From an uncultured Collinsella sp. (GTDB lineage: Bacteria > Actinomycetota > Coriobacteriia > Coriobacteriales > Coriobacteriaceae), in contig CABPWH010000010.1 in the NCBI GenBank assembly GCA_902461085.1, positions 1 to 42,713 on the forward strand: a stretch of 42,713 nt of DNA, given 5' to 3'. Of this stretch, positions 1 to 8,356 are shown one piece after another (the first letter of the stretch is position 1; each line of letters starts with the position of its first letter). The notes beneath the pieces were generated by a model. It saw only the letters and a list, made by a program, of their open reading frames with translations. It was not told the DNA's origin and searched no databases. The translations under genes were made by a program, and so were the position numbers.

Positions 1-991
1 TCGCGCCGGACGAATTAAACCAGTACAGGGAGCCGTTGCACTCGTGAAGGCCGGTGGCCATGGCACCGCCCGCGTCGGGCTCGAGCCAGTACCACGTGCC
101 GCCCTGAAACAACCATCCGGCATACGCCTTACCGTTGGAGGCTGCATAATACCAGGTGCTGTCAATTAGTTGCCAATGATAAAGGGAGACGTCAACATAT
201 GCGTAGTTCATATCAACGTTGCCGCTGATTCCAGGGACTTTTCCATTGCTCTTATACTGCCAAAAACTGTAATTACCGGTATAGTCACATTGCGAGTTAT
301 ATTGAGCAATCCAATGATCCCAAGAACCACTCTTAAATACAGGGTCGGTCAATATATTGTTAAACCAATTTAGGTTCGCATAAATGCCTGGCTTATATCC
401 AGCGGCAGAAATCTTATTACAGAATGTCTGAGCTCTAGATGCAATTCCAGATTGACGACCATCTGCAATAATTTTGTTATCCTCAAGATCGTAATACACC
501 GGTAGCCTAGGATTGTGCCCGGATAGGCAGTCAATCACCATGGACGCCTCATCGGCTGCCTGCTGATTATCAAAAGCATATGAATAGATATAGACGCCGT
601 AGGGAATTCCGAGTCGCTCGCACTCAGAAATATTTCGATTAAATTGATAGTCAACTCGACCGCCGAAGGACGGAGCGCCAAACCCAACGCGCAGAATAGC
701 GAAATCGATGCCAGAAGCTTTAACTGCATCCCAGTCAATTCGTCCTTGATGCTCGCTGACATCGATGCCCTGCGCTGCAGCCCCATCAGGAAGAATGTCC
801 ATTGACAATAAGGCTATTCCACCTTCTTCGGAAAAAGCATCCTCATCGACCAATTGTCCATCCTCATAACGCCAAGAATTCTCGACTGGGAACTGTGCAG
901 CTTCCGCATTTGACGGGAATAGAAGCATTGAATTGGGCGTTAGCATCAGCAACGTTAGTGCCAGTAGGAACATTTTAATATGTTTCACCAT
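1..991 (-). CDS. Secreted GH25 lysozyme with wall-binding repeats (3' end outside window)
   Basis: Open reading frame from ATG at 991 that runs off the window at base 1, so the C-terminus is missing. Residues 1-32 form a signal peptide (basic start, hydrophobic core, SNAEAA end). Residues about 75-268 are a glycoside hydrolase family 25 domain: DVSEHQG (Asp77), YYDLED (Asp168 and Glu170), WIAQY, FWQY and VDMNYA (Asp260) match the catalytic positions of Cellosyl/Cpl-1-type muramidases. These cleave the MurNAc-GlcNAc bond of peptidoglycan. From about residue 273 glucan/choline-binding-type repeats begin (TWYYAASNGKAYAGW, then GTWYWLEPDAGGAMATG). More repeats presumably follow outside the window. 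The likely role is autolysis or wall remodelling, with the repeats holding the enzyme on the envelope; the ligand of the repeats is not known here. Base composition is AT-richer in the catalytic part than in the repeats. Confidence 0.88.
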   Translation of the reverse strand, partial: MVKHIKMFLLALTLLMLTPNSMLLFPSNAEAAQFPVENSWRYEDGQLVDEDAFSEEGGIALLSMDILPDGAAAQGIDVSEHQGRIDWDAVKASGIDFAILRVGFGAPSFGGRVDYQFNRNISECERLGIPYGVYIYSYAFDNQQAADEASMVIDCLSGHNPRLPVYYDLEDNKIIADGRQSGIASRAQTFCNKISAAGYKPGIYANLNWFNNILTDPVFKSGSWDHWIAQYNSQCDYTGNYSFWQYKSNGKVPGISGNVDMNYAYVDVSLYHWQLIDSTWYYAASNGKAYAGWLFQGGTWYWLEPDAGGAMATGLHECNGSLYWFNSSGA

Positions 992-1103
992 GTCAACTCT
1001 ACTTTCGAGTAAATCATTGTTAGCCTACAGTATATATCAAGTATGTTCCCATGGGTTACCAAATGGTCTTGGTCAAAATAACGTGAAAGCAATCCACGCG
1101 CTT

Positions 1104-1135
1104 CGTTGTCTATACACACTTACTCATAGACAACG
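1104..1135. repeat. Perfect inverted repeat, candidate operator
   Basis: CGTTGTCTAT at 1104-1113 and ATAGACAACG at 1126-1135 are exact reverse complements separated by 12 bases. The right arm contains the TAGACA that can serve as the -35 box of the downstream gene, so a protein bound here would compete with RNA polymerase. No run of T follows, which argues against a terminator. The regulator is unknown. Confidence 0.5.
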
Positions 1136-1154
1136 CTTATGCTAGTACTATTAT
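1127..1154 (+). promoter_or_regulatory. Candidate promoter for the acyltransferase gene
   Basis: TAGACA (1127-1132), 16-base spacer, TATTAT (1149-1154), about 35 bases before the start codon at 1189. It resembles a vegetative sigma-factor promoter. Read by eye only. Confidence 0.4.
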
Positions 1155-1188
1155 CGGGGCACCTGAAGTAACTAAGGAAAGCAAATAT

Positions 1189-2202
1189 ATGACAAAGCCA
1201 AAACAACGTGCATACGGCATCGATATTGCTCGACTGACCTCAATGTTTATGGTTGTGCTGCTACACAACCTTGGACGAGGGGGAGTCCTTGACTGGACGC
1301 TAGATTCCATTAGAGACTTAGCATATATGGCAATTGAGAATTATGCGATTGTCGCTGTAAACGTATTTGCATTAATGTCAGGTTATTTATCCGCCGGCAG
1401 ACCGATTAAGGGACGTTCCATTTTCTCGATTTGGGCAACAGCATGTTTTTGGTCCACAGCATCCGCACTAACGGGATTCGCGCTTGGACAAATCAGTAAA
1501 ATCGATTTGTTTGCTTCGCCATTTCCGGTTTCCACTGCAGAATATTGGTATCTAAATAGCTTTCTTCTTCTGCAGCTAATGGTGCCATTCCTTAATTGCG
1601 CAATCGAATCATTGACATCATTTCAGTTGGGCTTAACATCTTCAGCGTTACTAATTGCCTCAACTCTATTTGAATCAACAGGGTTAAATGAAGGCTATTC
1701 TACGATGTGGCTTGCCGTACTCTGGCTTGCCGGTGCATCGATTAAAAGAAATAAAGAAACTATAGACAAGGTCGTGAGTACAAAACGACTGTTCTTTGTA
1801 TATTTATTGCTGCCACTTGTCGTTTTATATCACCAGTGGAACGACGTTCATGTGCTACAGATGAATCCCCTACGATGGCTCGCCTATTCCAACCCCTACG
1901 TTGCAACGAGTTCTATTTGTCTCTTCATCCTCGCAACAAGAATTAACGTCAGTTCAGAAAAACTGCAACAGCTACTAAAGCAAGCTTCACCGTTGGCCTT
2001 TGCAGTCTACACAATAGATAATAGCAATTGGTTTTACAGCATCTGGCTCAACGGAAGGCTCAGCTGGCTGCTAGACAGAACCACTTTAATTGGTGTGCCC
2101 CTTCTGATATTAATAAGCCTTGCCTTTTTCGTGGCCTTTTTAACTCTTGAGCTATTTCGAAAAAAGGCAGTGAGCCTGTTCAGCTCCGTAAAGCCTAATT
2201 GA
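1189..2202 (+). CDS. Acyltransferase-3 family membrane protein
   Basis: 337 residues, almost entirely hydrophobic, with about ten predicted membrane segments. The N-terminus (YGIDIARLTSMFMVVLLHN, His26 in the first helix) matches the acyltransferase-3 (OafA/WecH-type) family. These enzymes move acetyl or similar groups from a cytoplasmic donor to sugars of surface polysaccharides or peptidoglycan. An AAGGAAAG ribosome-binding site lies about 8 bases upstream of the ATG. The gene stands alone on the plus strand among minus-strand wall-protein genes, and its DNA is markedly AT-richer than most of the window, which suggests transfer from a lower-GC source. The substrate cannot be told from sequence. 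Two other acyltransferase-3-like genes occur in this window (7237-8316 and 16693-17823), so the surface glycan may be acylated in more than one way. Confidence 0.8.
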   Translation: MTKPKQRAYGIDIARLTSMFMVVLLHNLGRGGVLDWTLDSIRDLAYMAIENYAIVAVNVFALMSGYLSAGRPIKGRSIFSIWATACFWSTASALTGFALGQISKIDLFASPFPVSTAEYWYLNSFLLLQLMVPFLNCAIESLTSFQLGLTSSALLIASTLFESTGLNEGYSTMWLAVLWLAGASIKRNKETIDKVVSTKRLFFVYLLLPLVVLYHQWNDVHVLQMNPLRWLAYSNPYVATSSICLFILATRINVSSEKLQQLLKQASPLAFAVYTIDNSNWFYSIWLNGRLSWLLDRTTLIGVPLLILISLAFFVAFLTLELFRKKAVSLFSSVKPN

Positions 2203-2215
2203 TCTAGCACCCATC

Positions 2216-2242
2216 GTCTAACATATTAGAAATATGTTAGAC
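2216..2242. repeat. Perfect 12-bp inverted repeat with 3-base loop
   Basis: GTCTAACATATT (2216-2227), loop AGA, then AATATGTTAGAC (2231-2242). It lies 14 bases after the acyltransferase stop codon. No T-run follows on either strand, so it is an atypical terminator at best; an operator or mRNA-stabilising hairpin is also possible. Confidence 0.5.
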
Positions 2243-2251
2243 ACAGCCATC

Positions 2252-2309
2252 AAAAAGACGCCAAAAAGATGCAAAGAAGTAGGGGCAACTTGGCCCCTAC
2301 TTCTTTGCA
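2252..2309 (-). terminator. Rho-independent terminator of the NlpC/P60-like wall protein gene
   Basis: On the minus strand a 17-bp perfect stem (2270-2286 pairing with 2293-2309, loop of 6) starts three bases after the stop codon at 2312. It is followed by ATCTTTTTGGCGTCTTTTTG. This is a classical intrinsic terminator. Confidence 0.85.
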
Positions 2310-2311
2310 GT

Positions 2312-4522
2312 TTAGCGAATCAAGATTACTTTCGATGGGCCCAAAGCAGTCAAACCGGAGATGCGATTTCCATAACCATCACTATGCCAGAACAAATTTT
2401 CGCTCGGCGAATTGCCCCAGAAAAAGCCAATGTGGCTATCGTCCGCATATGGGTTGTAAGGATTGAAGAACACAATGTCCCCCTTACGAGCCAAACCACT
2501 GCGTAACAACTCATCAATAGAGTTGAAATAAGTCACGTTCGCGCACGTATCGATAGCGTAGCCGTACCAACGATACGCGTTTACGCAGCCGCCCCTTCCG
2601 GGACCTCCACTCCAAGGGGAATGGCTCTGCTCGGCGGCAATGGGAGCTAAATTCCCGCCCGCCTTCATATATGCATGCGATACAAATCCACCACAATTCA
2701 TGCCCGTATAACCGTCCCAACGCGGATCACCCTTTGGGTACATGCACGTTTCCTGGCTGAGATGCGTGTCGTAGCGTGTTCCACGGTAATAGCCGTCGTT
2801 TTCGTGGCTCATAAGCCAATTGACCAGGCTGGACCTATTGACCCCCAAAACAGAACCAGACGTATTCAACCATGCACCACTTACATTGAAGTAATAGTCA
2901 ACGCCATCGATTTTCAGCCACCCGTTAGCAAACATGGCGCCCGAAGGCTGGAGCCAGTACCACGTACCGCCGTCATTAAGCCATCCAGTTTTCATCTTGA
3001 ATGTGGAAGGGTCCATCCAATACCACGCACCGTTGACATATTGCCAACCAGACTTAAGGACACCATTGGAAGATGCGTAGTACCAAGTATTGCCACTTTC
3101 GTCAGAAGCGTCTTTCGACATAATCCAACCAGACGCCACGTTAACAACACCATTCGCATCCGCATAGAAAACCGCATCTCCAATATGAATCACACCTGGC
3201 AATGAAGACGAGTCGGTACGATCAGCGACTACAGGAGATCCATCAGATGAAGTAGGCAACGGCTCGCTCAGTGCTCCAGACGAATTCGCCCATGCTATAC
3301 CATCGTTCAAGTTGATCCAGCACGAAGATGCCATTGCACCGGAATCATAAGAAAAATAGCGCTTGCTTCCTACCGCAAATTCACCAGTACGCATTGCGCC
3401 GGATACATCATCAAGGTAATACCAGGCGCTTCCGGACTTTATCCATCGCCCTCGTTGAATAGCTCCGTTTGATGCGGCGTAATACCAAGTACCATCAGCA
3501 AGTGCCCAGCCTGTTGCCATGGCACCTGAACTCGTAAGGAAATAGGCGGACGAGCCCACTTGCACAAAGCCCGTGAGCATAATATGGCTTCCTGGATCCA
3601 GGTAATACCAAGAATTCCCTAGAAGTAACCAGCCTCCATGCAGCAAGCCGTTAGAGTCAGCGTAATACCAGTTGTTGTCAATAAGTGCCCACTGGGTGGA
3701 TAGCATAGCCCCTGAACTGTTAAAGATATAAGAGGTGCCATTACATTCTTTCAGCCCGGTGGCCATAGAACCGTCTGCAGGATCAAGCCAGTACCAACGA
3801 CCCCCATCCGAGAGCCAACCCTTTACCAGGGCGCCAGAGCCGGAGAAATAGTGCCAAACGGAAGCATCAAGATGCCATCCGATAAGCATCGCACCAGAAG
3901 AAGAGAATCCATACGTGGCTCCCCCGATCTGCAGCATCGAGTCGTGGACCATCTTGCCTTCATCATCCAGCCAATACCAGTTGCTGTCGTCTGAAAGCCA
4001 ACCTTTTACCATGGCGCCAGAACCGGAAAAATAGCGCCAAGCAGAAGTGGAGCCCGTAGAATCTAGGTACCAGCCGACACGCATTGCACCCGAAGAGGAG
4101 AATCCATAAGTCGCACCCCCGACTTGAACCAATCCATCCTGAGCCATTCGGCCTTCGTCGTCGAACCAGTACCAGCTACCGTTTATATGCCTCCAAGAAG
4201 AAACAGCGATTGTTCCGTCGGACAAGCCCCAACGCCAAAAACCAGCCCCTTCTTCGGGTGATATCCACCCCTGATGCCAAATAATTTGATTCGAAACCTC
4301 AGAAGGGATCTCATTATCCATCTGAGAGTTCTGCTCGACAGCGAAGGTCGATTCGCGCTGAACATCAACGCCTGACTCGACAGAAGCAATAGCAACGTTA
4401 GATGCGGGACCTTCGTCAGTGTTATTCAAATCAAGGGCGTATAACATCGAGGGCGAACCCAAAAGGAGCCCCAAAGAAACAAGGCCCGAAAAGACCAGCA
4501 CCCCGAATGACCATTTCTTCAT
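2312..4522 (-). CDS. Secreted wall-repeat protein with C-terminal NlpC/P60-like peptidase domain
   Basis: About 736 residues from ATG at 4522 (MKKWSFGV). An in-frame GTG at 4543 lengthens it by seven residues, but MKKW begins a normal signal peptide (hydrophobic to about residue 30). Residues about 85-560 hold roughly two dozen tandem aromatic repeats of the glucan/choline-binding type (GSWYWFDDEGRMAQDG, GTWYYAASNGAIQRG). The C-terminus, about 565-736, resembles the NlpC/P60 cysteine peptidase fold: MNCGGFV with the nucleophile Cys near 610, KGDIVFF, DSHIGFFWG with His near 697, and FWHSDG with His near 713. Such enzymes cut peptide stems of peptidoglycan. A strong terminator follows directly. 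The enzyme class is supported by motif order; the exact bond cut is not known. It lies head to tail behind the 4603-6078 gene. Confidence 0.8.
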   Translation of the reverse strand: MKKWSFGVLVFSGLVSLGLLLGSPSMLYALDLNNTDEGPASNVAIASVESGVDVQRESTFAVEQNSQMDNEIPSEVSNQIIWHQGWISPEEGAGFWRWGLSDGTIAVSSWRHINGSWYWFDDEGRMAQDGLVQVGGATYGFSSSGAMRVGWYLDSTGSTSAWRYFSGSGAMVKGWLSDDSNWYWLDDEGKMVHDSMLQIGGATYGFSSSGAMLIGWHLDASVWHYFSGSGALVKGWLSDGGRWYWLDPADGSMATGLKECNGTSYIFNSSGAMLSTQWALIDNNWYYADSNGLLHGGWLLLGNSWYYLDPGSHIMLTGFVQVGSSAYFLTSSGAMATGWALADGTWYYAASNGAIQRGRWIKSGSAWYYLDDVSGAMRTGEFAVGSKRYFSYDSGAMASSCWINLNDGIAWANSSGALSEPLPTSSDGSPVVADRTDSSSLPGVIHIGDAVFYADANGVVNVASGWIMSKDASDESGNTWYYASSNGVLKSGWQYVNGAWYWMDPSTFKMKTGWLNDGGTWYWLQPSGAMFANGWLKIDGVDYYFNVSGAWLNTSGSVLGVNRSSLVNWLMSHENDGYYRGTRYDTHLSQETCMYPKGDPRWDGYTGMNCGGFVSHAYMKAGGNLAPIAAEQSHSPWSGGPGRGGCVNAYRWYGYAIDTCANVTYFNSIDELLRSGLARKGDIVFFNPYNPYADDSHIGFFWGNSPSENLFWHSDGYGNRISGLTALGPSKVILIR

Positions 4523-4548
4523 AGCAGCACAGTATCCAATCACGCAGT

Positions 4549-4576
4549 GGCCCCGTCACCTCAGGGCAACGGGGCC
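4549..4576 (-). terminator. Possible terminator hairpin, poor U-tract
   Basis: GGCCCCGT (4549-4556) and ACGGGGCC (4569-4576) form an 8-bp GC-rich stem with a 12-base loop in the gap between the two wall-repeat genes. No T-run follows on the minus strand, so termination may be weak or Rho-dependent. Confidence 0.35.
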
Positions 4577-4602
4577 TCAATCAAAACTAGCTCAGTAATG
4601 TA

Positions 4603-6078
4603 CTAGCCAATTTGCTGGCAGTTTTTGCACTCTCGTGAAGCGCCACGCCTCTGGGCCTCCTGGATAGAGATCTGCGAATAGCCCTTTGCGTCCTTGCCAA
4701 CGGTACGGCACTTATGCGTATGGTAAACATGGCTACCGCTCTTGTACCAAACTAAACCGTAGCCCGGAATCCACTTGCCGTCCTCGCCGACATAGTAGGA
4801 GCCAACCCAGGCATTCGTAGCCATGGCACCGGAAGACTGGAGGTAGTAGTCGCCGACCCAGGCGTCGTGGGCCATAGCGCCGGAACCGCTAAAGTAGTAC
4901 CAGGCGCCGCCGACCTGACGCCAGCCGGTGGCCATCGCGCCGGAATCGTCGAACCAGTACCAAACTCCACCAACGTTAGCCCAAGAGTTAGAGGCCATAG
5001 CGCCCGAACCTCCGAGCCAATACCACGTGCCGCCATTGCTTAGCCAGCCGGTTGCCATGGCGCCCGAACCGCTCGCATAGTACCAAGAGCCGCCTGCCAA
5101 GAACCACCCAGTGGCCATTGTACCGGAGTCGCCGAACCAGTACCAGGAGCCGCCGAGGCTGCGCCAGCTGTTAGCGACCATGGCGCCCGAGCCGTCGAGG
5201 TAAAACCACGTACCGCCGATGTTGAGCCAGCCAGTGACCATCGCACCGGAGGCATTAGTGTAGTACCAGGTACCCGAATCGTTGATCCAGCCAGTCAGCA
5301 TGACCCCAGATTCATTGAAATAGTACCAAGCCCCGCCGAGATTATGCCAACCGGTCAATAGCTCACCGTCGGAGGTCGCATAGGACCACTTTCCGTAGAT
5401 GGAGTCGTAGAACCAGCCACTATGCTGCATGCGGCCATCGGCGTTGGCACCAGGGGTGTTCAGGAAGTAATTCTTGCCGTCAATTTGAACTCGGCCGTAT
5501 GCCATATCATGGCTTTCGGGGTAGAAGTAGTACTTGTCCCCACCGATAGACTGCCAGCCCGAAACTGCGGTCCCGTCAGCGCCAAAATAGTACCAGACGG
5601 CTTCGTAATCGTTATGCCACTGGTTCGTGACCATGGCGCCAGTTTTCGGATCGAAATAGCGAAGTTTGCCGTCCTCGCACCAGACGAGTCCGGTCTTCAT
5701 GAAACCATCTTTGTTGAAATAGTATGTACCTGCGGGACGTGATGTAACTACAGAAGAATCGGTCCTCGAGGCGCTCTGATCAATTGAGTTTAAACCTACT
5801 AGAAAATCCCTGTGAGTAGTCCCCCCAGCATTGCACTCAACGCTATACCGCGTAAGAGGGTCAGACGTCTGTTCATTTTGAGTGCCGTTCCAACCGTCAT
5901 AGCCCCAGTAAGAAATCGGACGACCGTCGGAACACCATTCCGTAATCGGTCCACCGCCTCCGCCACCGCCAGCAATATCAGCAAATGAGGGCGCCGGGGC
6001 AACCGTCATGCAGGCAGCAGCAAATGCAACAACTCCCAGCACTGTTAGTCCGTGCCGTCTTTCTCGAAGGTTTTTCAT
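4603..6078 (-). CDS. Secreted wall-repeat protein with C-terminal Ada-like metal-binding module
   Basis: 491 residues. AAAGGA sits about 7 bases before the ATG at 6078. Residues 1-34 are a signal peptide (MKNLRERRH, hydrophobic core, PSFADIA). A Gly-rich spacer and about 90 residues without recognisable domain follow. From about residue 115 to 430 there are some sixteen tandem repeats of the glucan/choline-binding type (GAWYYFNESGVMLTGW). The last 45 residues are different: HVYHTHKCRTV near the start and SRECKNC near the end, with QEAQRRGA between. This Cys/His spacing resembles the Ada-type zinc-binding module found at the end of many secreted bacterial proteins. No catalytic domain is visible, so it may be a structural or adhesive wall protein whose terminal module binds metal. 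It precedes the NlpC/P60-like gene on the same strand. Confidence 0.75.
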   Translation of the reverse strand: MKNLRERRHGLTVLGVVAFAAACMTVAPAPSFADIAGGGGGGGPITEWCSDGRPISYWGYDGWNGTQNEQTSDPLTRYSVECNAGGTTHRDFLVGLNSIDQSASRTDSSVVTSRPAGTYYFNKDGFMKTGLVWCEDGKLRYFDPKTGAMVTNQWHNDYEAVWYYFGADGTAVSGWQSIGGDKYYFYPESHDMAYGRVQIDGKNYFLNTPGANADGRMQHSGWFYDSIYGKWSYATSDGELLTGWHNLGGAWYYFNESGVMLTGWINDSGTWYYTNASGAMVTGWLNIGGTWFYLDGSGAMVANSWRSLGGSWYWFGDSGTMATGWFLAGGSWYYASGSGAMATGWLSNGGTWYWLGGSGAMASNSWANVGGVWYWFDDSGAMATGWRQVGGAWYYFSGSGAMAHDAWVGDYYLQSSGAMATNAWVGSYYVGEDGKWIPGYGLVWYKSGSHVYHTHKCRTVGKDAKGYSQISIQEAQRRGASRECKNCQQIG

Positions 6079-6391
6079 ACGACATCCTTTCTCCGAGATT
6101 AAAGGCTCTCTAAAGTTATTTTTAAACTATCAATTCAGTTTTTCAACGGGAATTCGATAAAAGGTGTCTTTGTAGCTGCAATTGAAATATGAGTCACCAC
6201 ACCTCAACCGTTACGTCAAATAGCTTCTGAGTCAAACCGAGCACATAAGCGAACCAATTTAATACAACCACCTGTAAAAATTCTGAGGCACGTTTTCGAT
6301 ATGACAAGAGCCGCTTGAACGAGGAGTACTTGAACCCCACCGCTCTTGCAGCTCTTGAGGGCACTTTGCCGGATCTTGAAATTACTTCGCT
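6079..6391. other. AT-rich intergenic region
   Basis: No confident gene. On the minus strand TTGAAA near 6138-6143, about 16 bases and TAAAAA may form a promoter for the wall-repeat gene at 6078; this is weak. On the plus strand a frame from about 6253 to a TAA at 6393-6395 is open for some 47 codons but has no start codon or ribosome-binding site. It overlaps the end of the glycosyltransferase remnant and could be the tail of a destroyed gene; it resembles nothing I recognise. Confidence 0.4.
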
Positions 6392-6778
6392 CTAAAGCAA
6401 GAAGTACTCACTGTCGGAGGATAGGTTCGGCCCGAGCCACGGATCGCCATCCAAGAAGAACTCAGGCCAGCGCCGCATGAACAGTGCTTGCTAGCGCTTC
6501 CAGCGGCGCAGTTTTTCCTCGTTGCCCTCTCCCCTGCCGCGCGAGGTGAACTCGTGGTGGTACAGCTCTGCATAGGGCGTAAAGATGGTGCGGTAGCCGG
6601 CCACCCACACCCGAGGGCAAAAGTCTGCGTCGTTAAAGCCGGCGGCGAGTTCCTCGTTGTAGCCTCCGACCTGCTCAAATACGTCGCGTAGGACCATCTG
6701 GTAGGCGCCCGTCACGGCACTGAAGTTGCCCGGGCGCACAGCACGGGCAAGATAGCCCCCACGCTTTGCAAAAGACAT
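6392..6778 (-). pseudogene. Truncated duplicate of the 3' end of the two-domain glycosyltransferase
   Basis: On the minus strand this encodes a near-copy of the last roughly 125 residues of the 9670-12156 protein: GYLARAVRPGNFSAVTGA, VGGYNEELAAGFNDADF, GYRTIFTPYAELYHHEF and then, after a stop, FFLDGDPWLGPNL. Similarity ends abruptly near 6766, so the N-terminal 85 percent is absent. A TAG at 6491-6493 replaces the GAG codon of the intact gene (WKR-stop instead of WKREQA). The reading frame then continues to a natural stop at 6392. It is not expected to give a working enzyme. It marks a duplication or recombination event in the glycan locus. Confidence 0.85.
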
Positions 6779-7236
6779 CTTTGTGGCCGCAAATTAAAAA
6801 ACGCAATATCATGCCCACATCGATACGTCATATGCGGCCAGCGCATTCTATTGATGTGGAAACCGGTTCGATTCCTTGATTTAAACCGAAGCCTCTACAG
6901 CAATTAATAGCGCCTCCAACAACACCAGCACCAGAGGCATGCCGACCGAGTCATCATCGACGGTCTCAGAAACTTAGCAACGGTTACCATGTCAGCCTTC
7001 GGCTCGATCGGCTTCTTAACAGCAGCCTCGGTGATAGTCGTCTTAGTTGCAACAACCGTGGGCGTTACCATGCCTCTAACAGGTTTTGCGTGCTCACGAC
7101 GCGCTTTCCTAGATGATTATCGACCAATCCGCTACAACCAGTGAACGCTGGTTCGGAATCCCAATCTTTCCACCACCAGCGTAGCGGGATCGTCGTCAAA
7201 TCACGTATGCGGAAGAAAATATCAAAAGTCTTGGTT
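6779..7236. other. Intergenic region with possible gene debris
   Basis: No convincing intact gene. On the minus strand a frame open from about 7113 to 6950 (VVATKTTITEAAVKKPIEPK and on) continues after a one-base frame change as VDDDSVGMPLVLVLLEALLI to a TAA at 6881-6883. That pattern fits the broken C-terminus of a protein with a hydrophobic tail, but I do not recognise it. On the plus strand a 50-codon frame at 6989-7141 has a hydrophobic stretch but no ribosome-binding site. Both are low-confidence. Confidence 0.3.
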
Positions 7237-8316
7237 CTACGACAAAGCTTTATTTAACAAATCGAAAGGGCCGATAAAACGTATGATGAAACCAATCAAG
7301 AGCTTCCTGAGACCTTCCAACATTAAGCAAATCGTGAACACAGCTGTTGGAACCAGAAGCACCTGCAACATTCCCAGTCCAACGCCGACACGCGTAAAGG
7401 GAAACTGCGAGCTCCAGAGCCAACTTTGGATAGGCCCATAGTCAGAAATAAGATAAGTAGCAAAACAAAGTTTCGCAACAGTGTTAACGAAACGGGAGGA
7501 AAAATGCGGCATTTTTAAATCGATCAACAAGACGGAGATGGCTATAACTAGTGAAAAAATAGACGCCGGCGAACCAAAAAAGCCGTTATACAAATTCGCA
7601 AAGGTCGAGCCCAGCAAACCATCAAAATGGAATTGACCATAAAACGAGATTGCAACTCCAACAAAAGAAGCAATGCAGCAAGCAACCAAGTGCCTTATAT
7701 TCACTGTTGACAAATCTACATACCAGCGAATATAGCAAACAAGAACGCAAATTATAATAAAATCCACTAGTAGCCCGTCGATGGGAATCCAAAAGAGCGG
7801 CACATAACGCAGGAATCCAAAGGCGAAGACCAGAAAGATTGATAGATAAAGATGTAGTTTCTGGTCCAACGCATGCAAAGCCGGAATTAAAAAGGGCAGT
7901 AAAAATACAAGCCAAGCATAGACGGTTACAAACCACCAACTAGAACCAGTAAGAATTGGTGCAAAAATATCTATCAAATTGGTTGGACTTACTTGAATAT
8001 CGCCGCGAAGCATGAAGAAAAAACCCAGCGCAATACTATAAAAGAGAACCGTGCCTTCGATTGAAGCTATCTGTTTGACAGCTTGTTTAATGGAGTATCC
8101 AGCTTTCCCCGCAACAAACCAGATTGTTATTGCAACAAAACAGCCGACCGCAGTTCTTCCAATTGGATAGAAAAAGATATTGTAGAAAAACCTAGTAAAC
8201 GAACCAGGAAATACGGAAACAGAATCAGCGTTGTGAACAACAAAATGATGAGCCATTACCGTCCACATAAGGACAATGCAAAGTAATTCGATACGGGAAT
8301 CTCGTATTTTTGCCAT
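7237..8316 (-). CDS. Acyltransferase-3-like membrane protein
   Basis: 359 residues from ATG at 8316, preceded by GGGGG six bases upstream; an in-frame TTG at 8337 is less likely. It is a polytopic membrane protein with about ten hydrophobic segments. The N-terminus (MAKIRDSRIELLCIVLMWTVMAHH, His23/His24 at the end of the first helix) fits the acyltransferase-3 superfamily, whose members acylate surface sugars. The DNA is AT-rich compared with the glycosyltransferase operon. It sits between a truncated and an intact copy of the same glycosyltransferase sequence, together with an unrelated ATPase gene, so it may have arrived by the same rearrangement. Alternatives are another polysaccharide-locus membrane protein of this shape; the family call is moderately sure, the substrate unknown. 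Confidence 0.65.
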   Translation of the reverse strand: MAKIRDSRIELLCIVLMWTVMAHHFVVHNADSVSVFPGSFTRFFYNIFFYPIGRTAVGCFVAITIWFVAGKAGYSIKQAVKQIASIEGTVLFYSIALGFFFMLRGDIQVSPTNLIDIFAPILTGSSWWFVTVYAWLVFLLPFLIPALHALDQKLHLYLSIFLVFAFGFLRYVPLFWIPIDGLLVDFIIICVLVCYIRWYVDLSTVNIRHLVACCIASFVGVAISFYGQFHFDGLLGSTFANLYNGFFGSPASIFSLVIAISVLLIDLKMPHFSSRFVNTVAKLCFATYLISDYGPIQSWLWSSQFPFTRVGVGLGMLQVLLVPTAVFTICLMLEGLRKLLIGFIIRFIGPFDLLNKALS

Positions 8317-8356
8317 AATGCCCCCAAGTAAAATCAAAACCTAATTAAGCCTCGAC

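Larger units (their letters stand above)
992..1188. other. Divergent intergenic region, GH25 gene / acyltransferase gene
   Basis: AT-rich stretch between two divergent genes. It holds a perfect 10-bp inverted repeat and a promoter-like sequence for the rightward gene, both listed separately. No gene is seen in it. Confidence 0.6.

Noticed and set aside
2312..6078. Reading the wall repeats as proof of choline binding
   Set aside because: The same repeat superfamily also binds glucans and other wall polymers, and nothing in the window shows phosphocholine decoration, so the ligand is left open.
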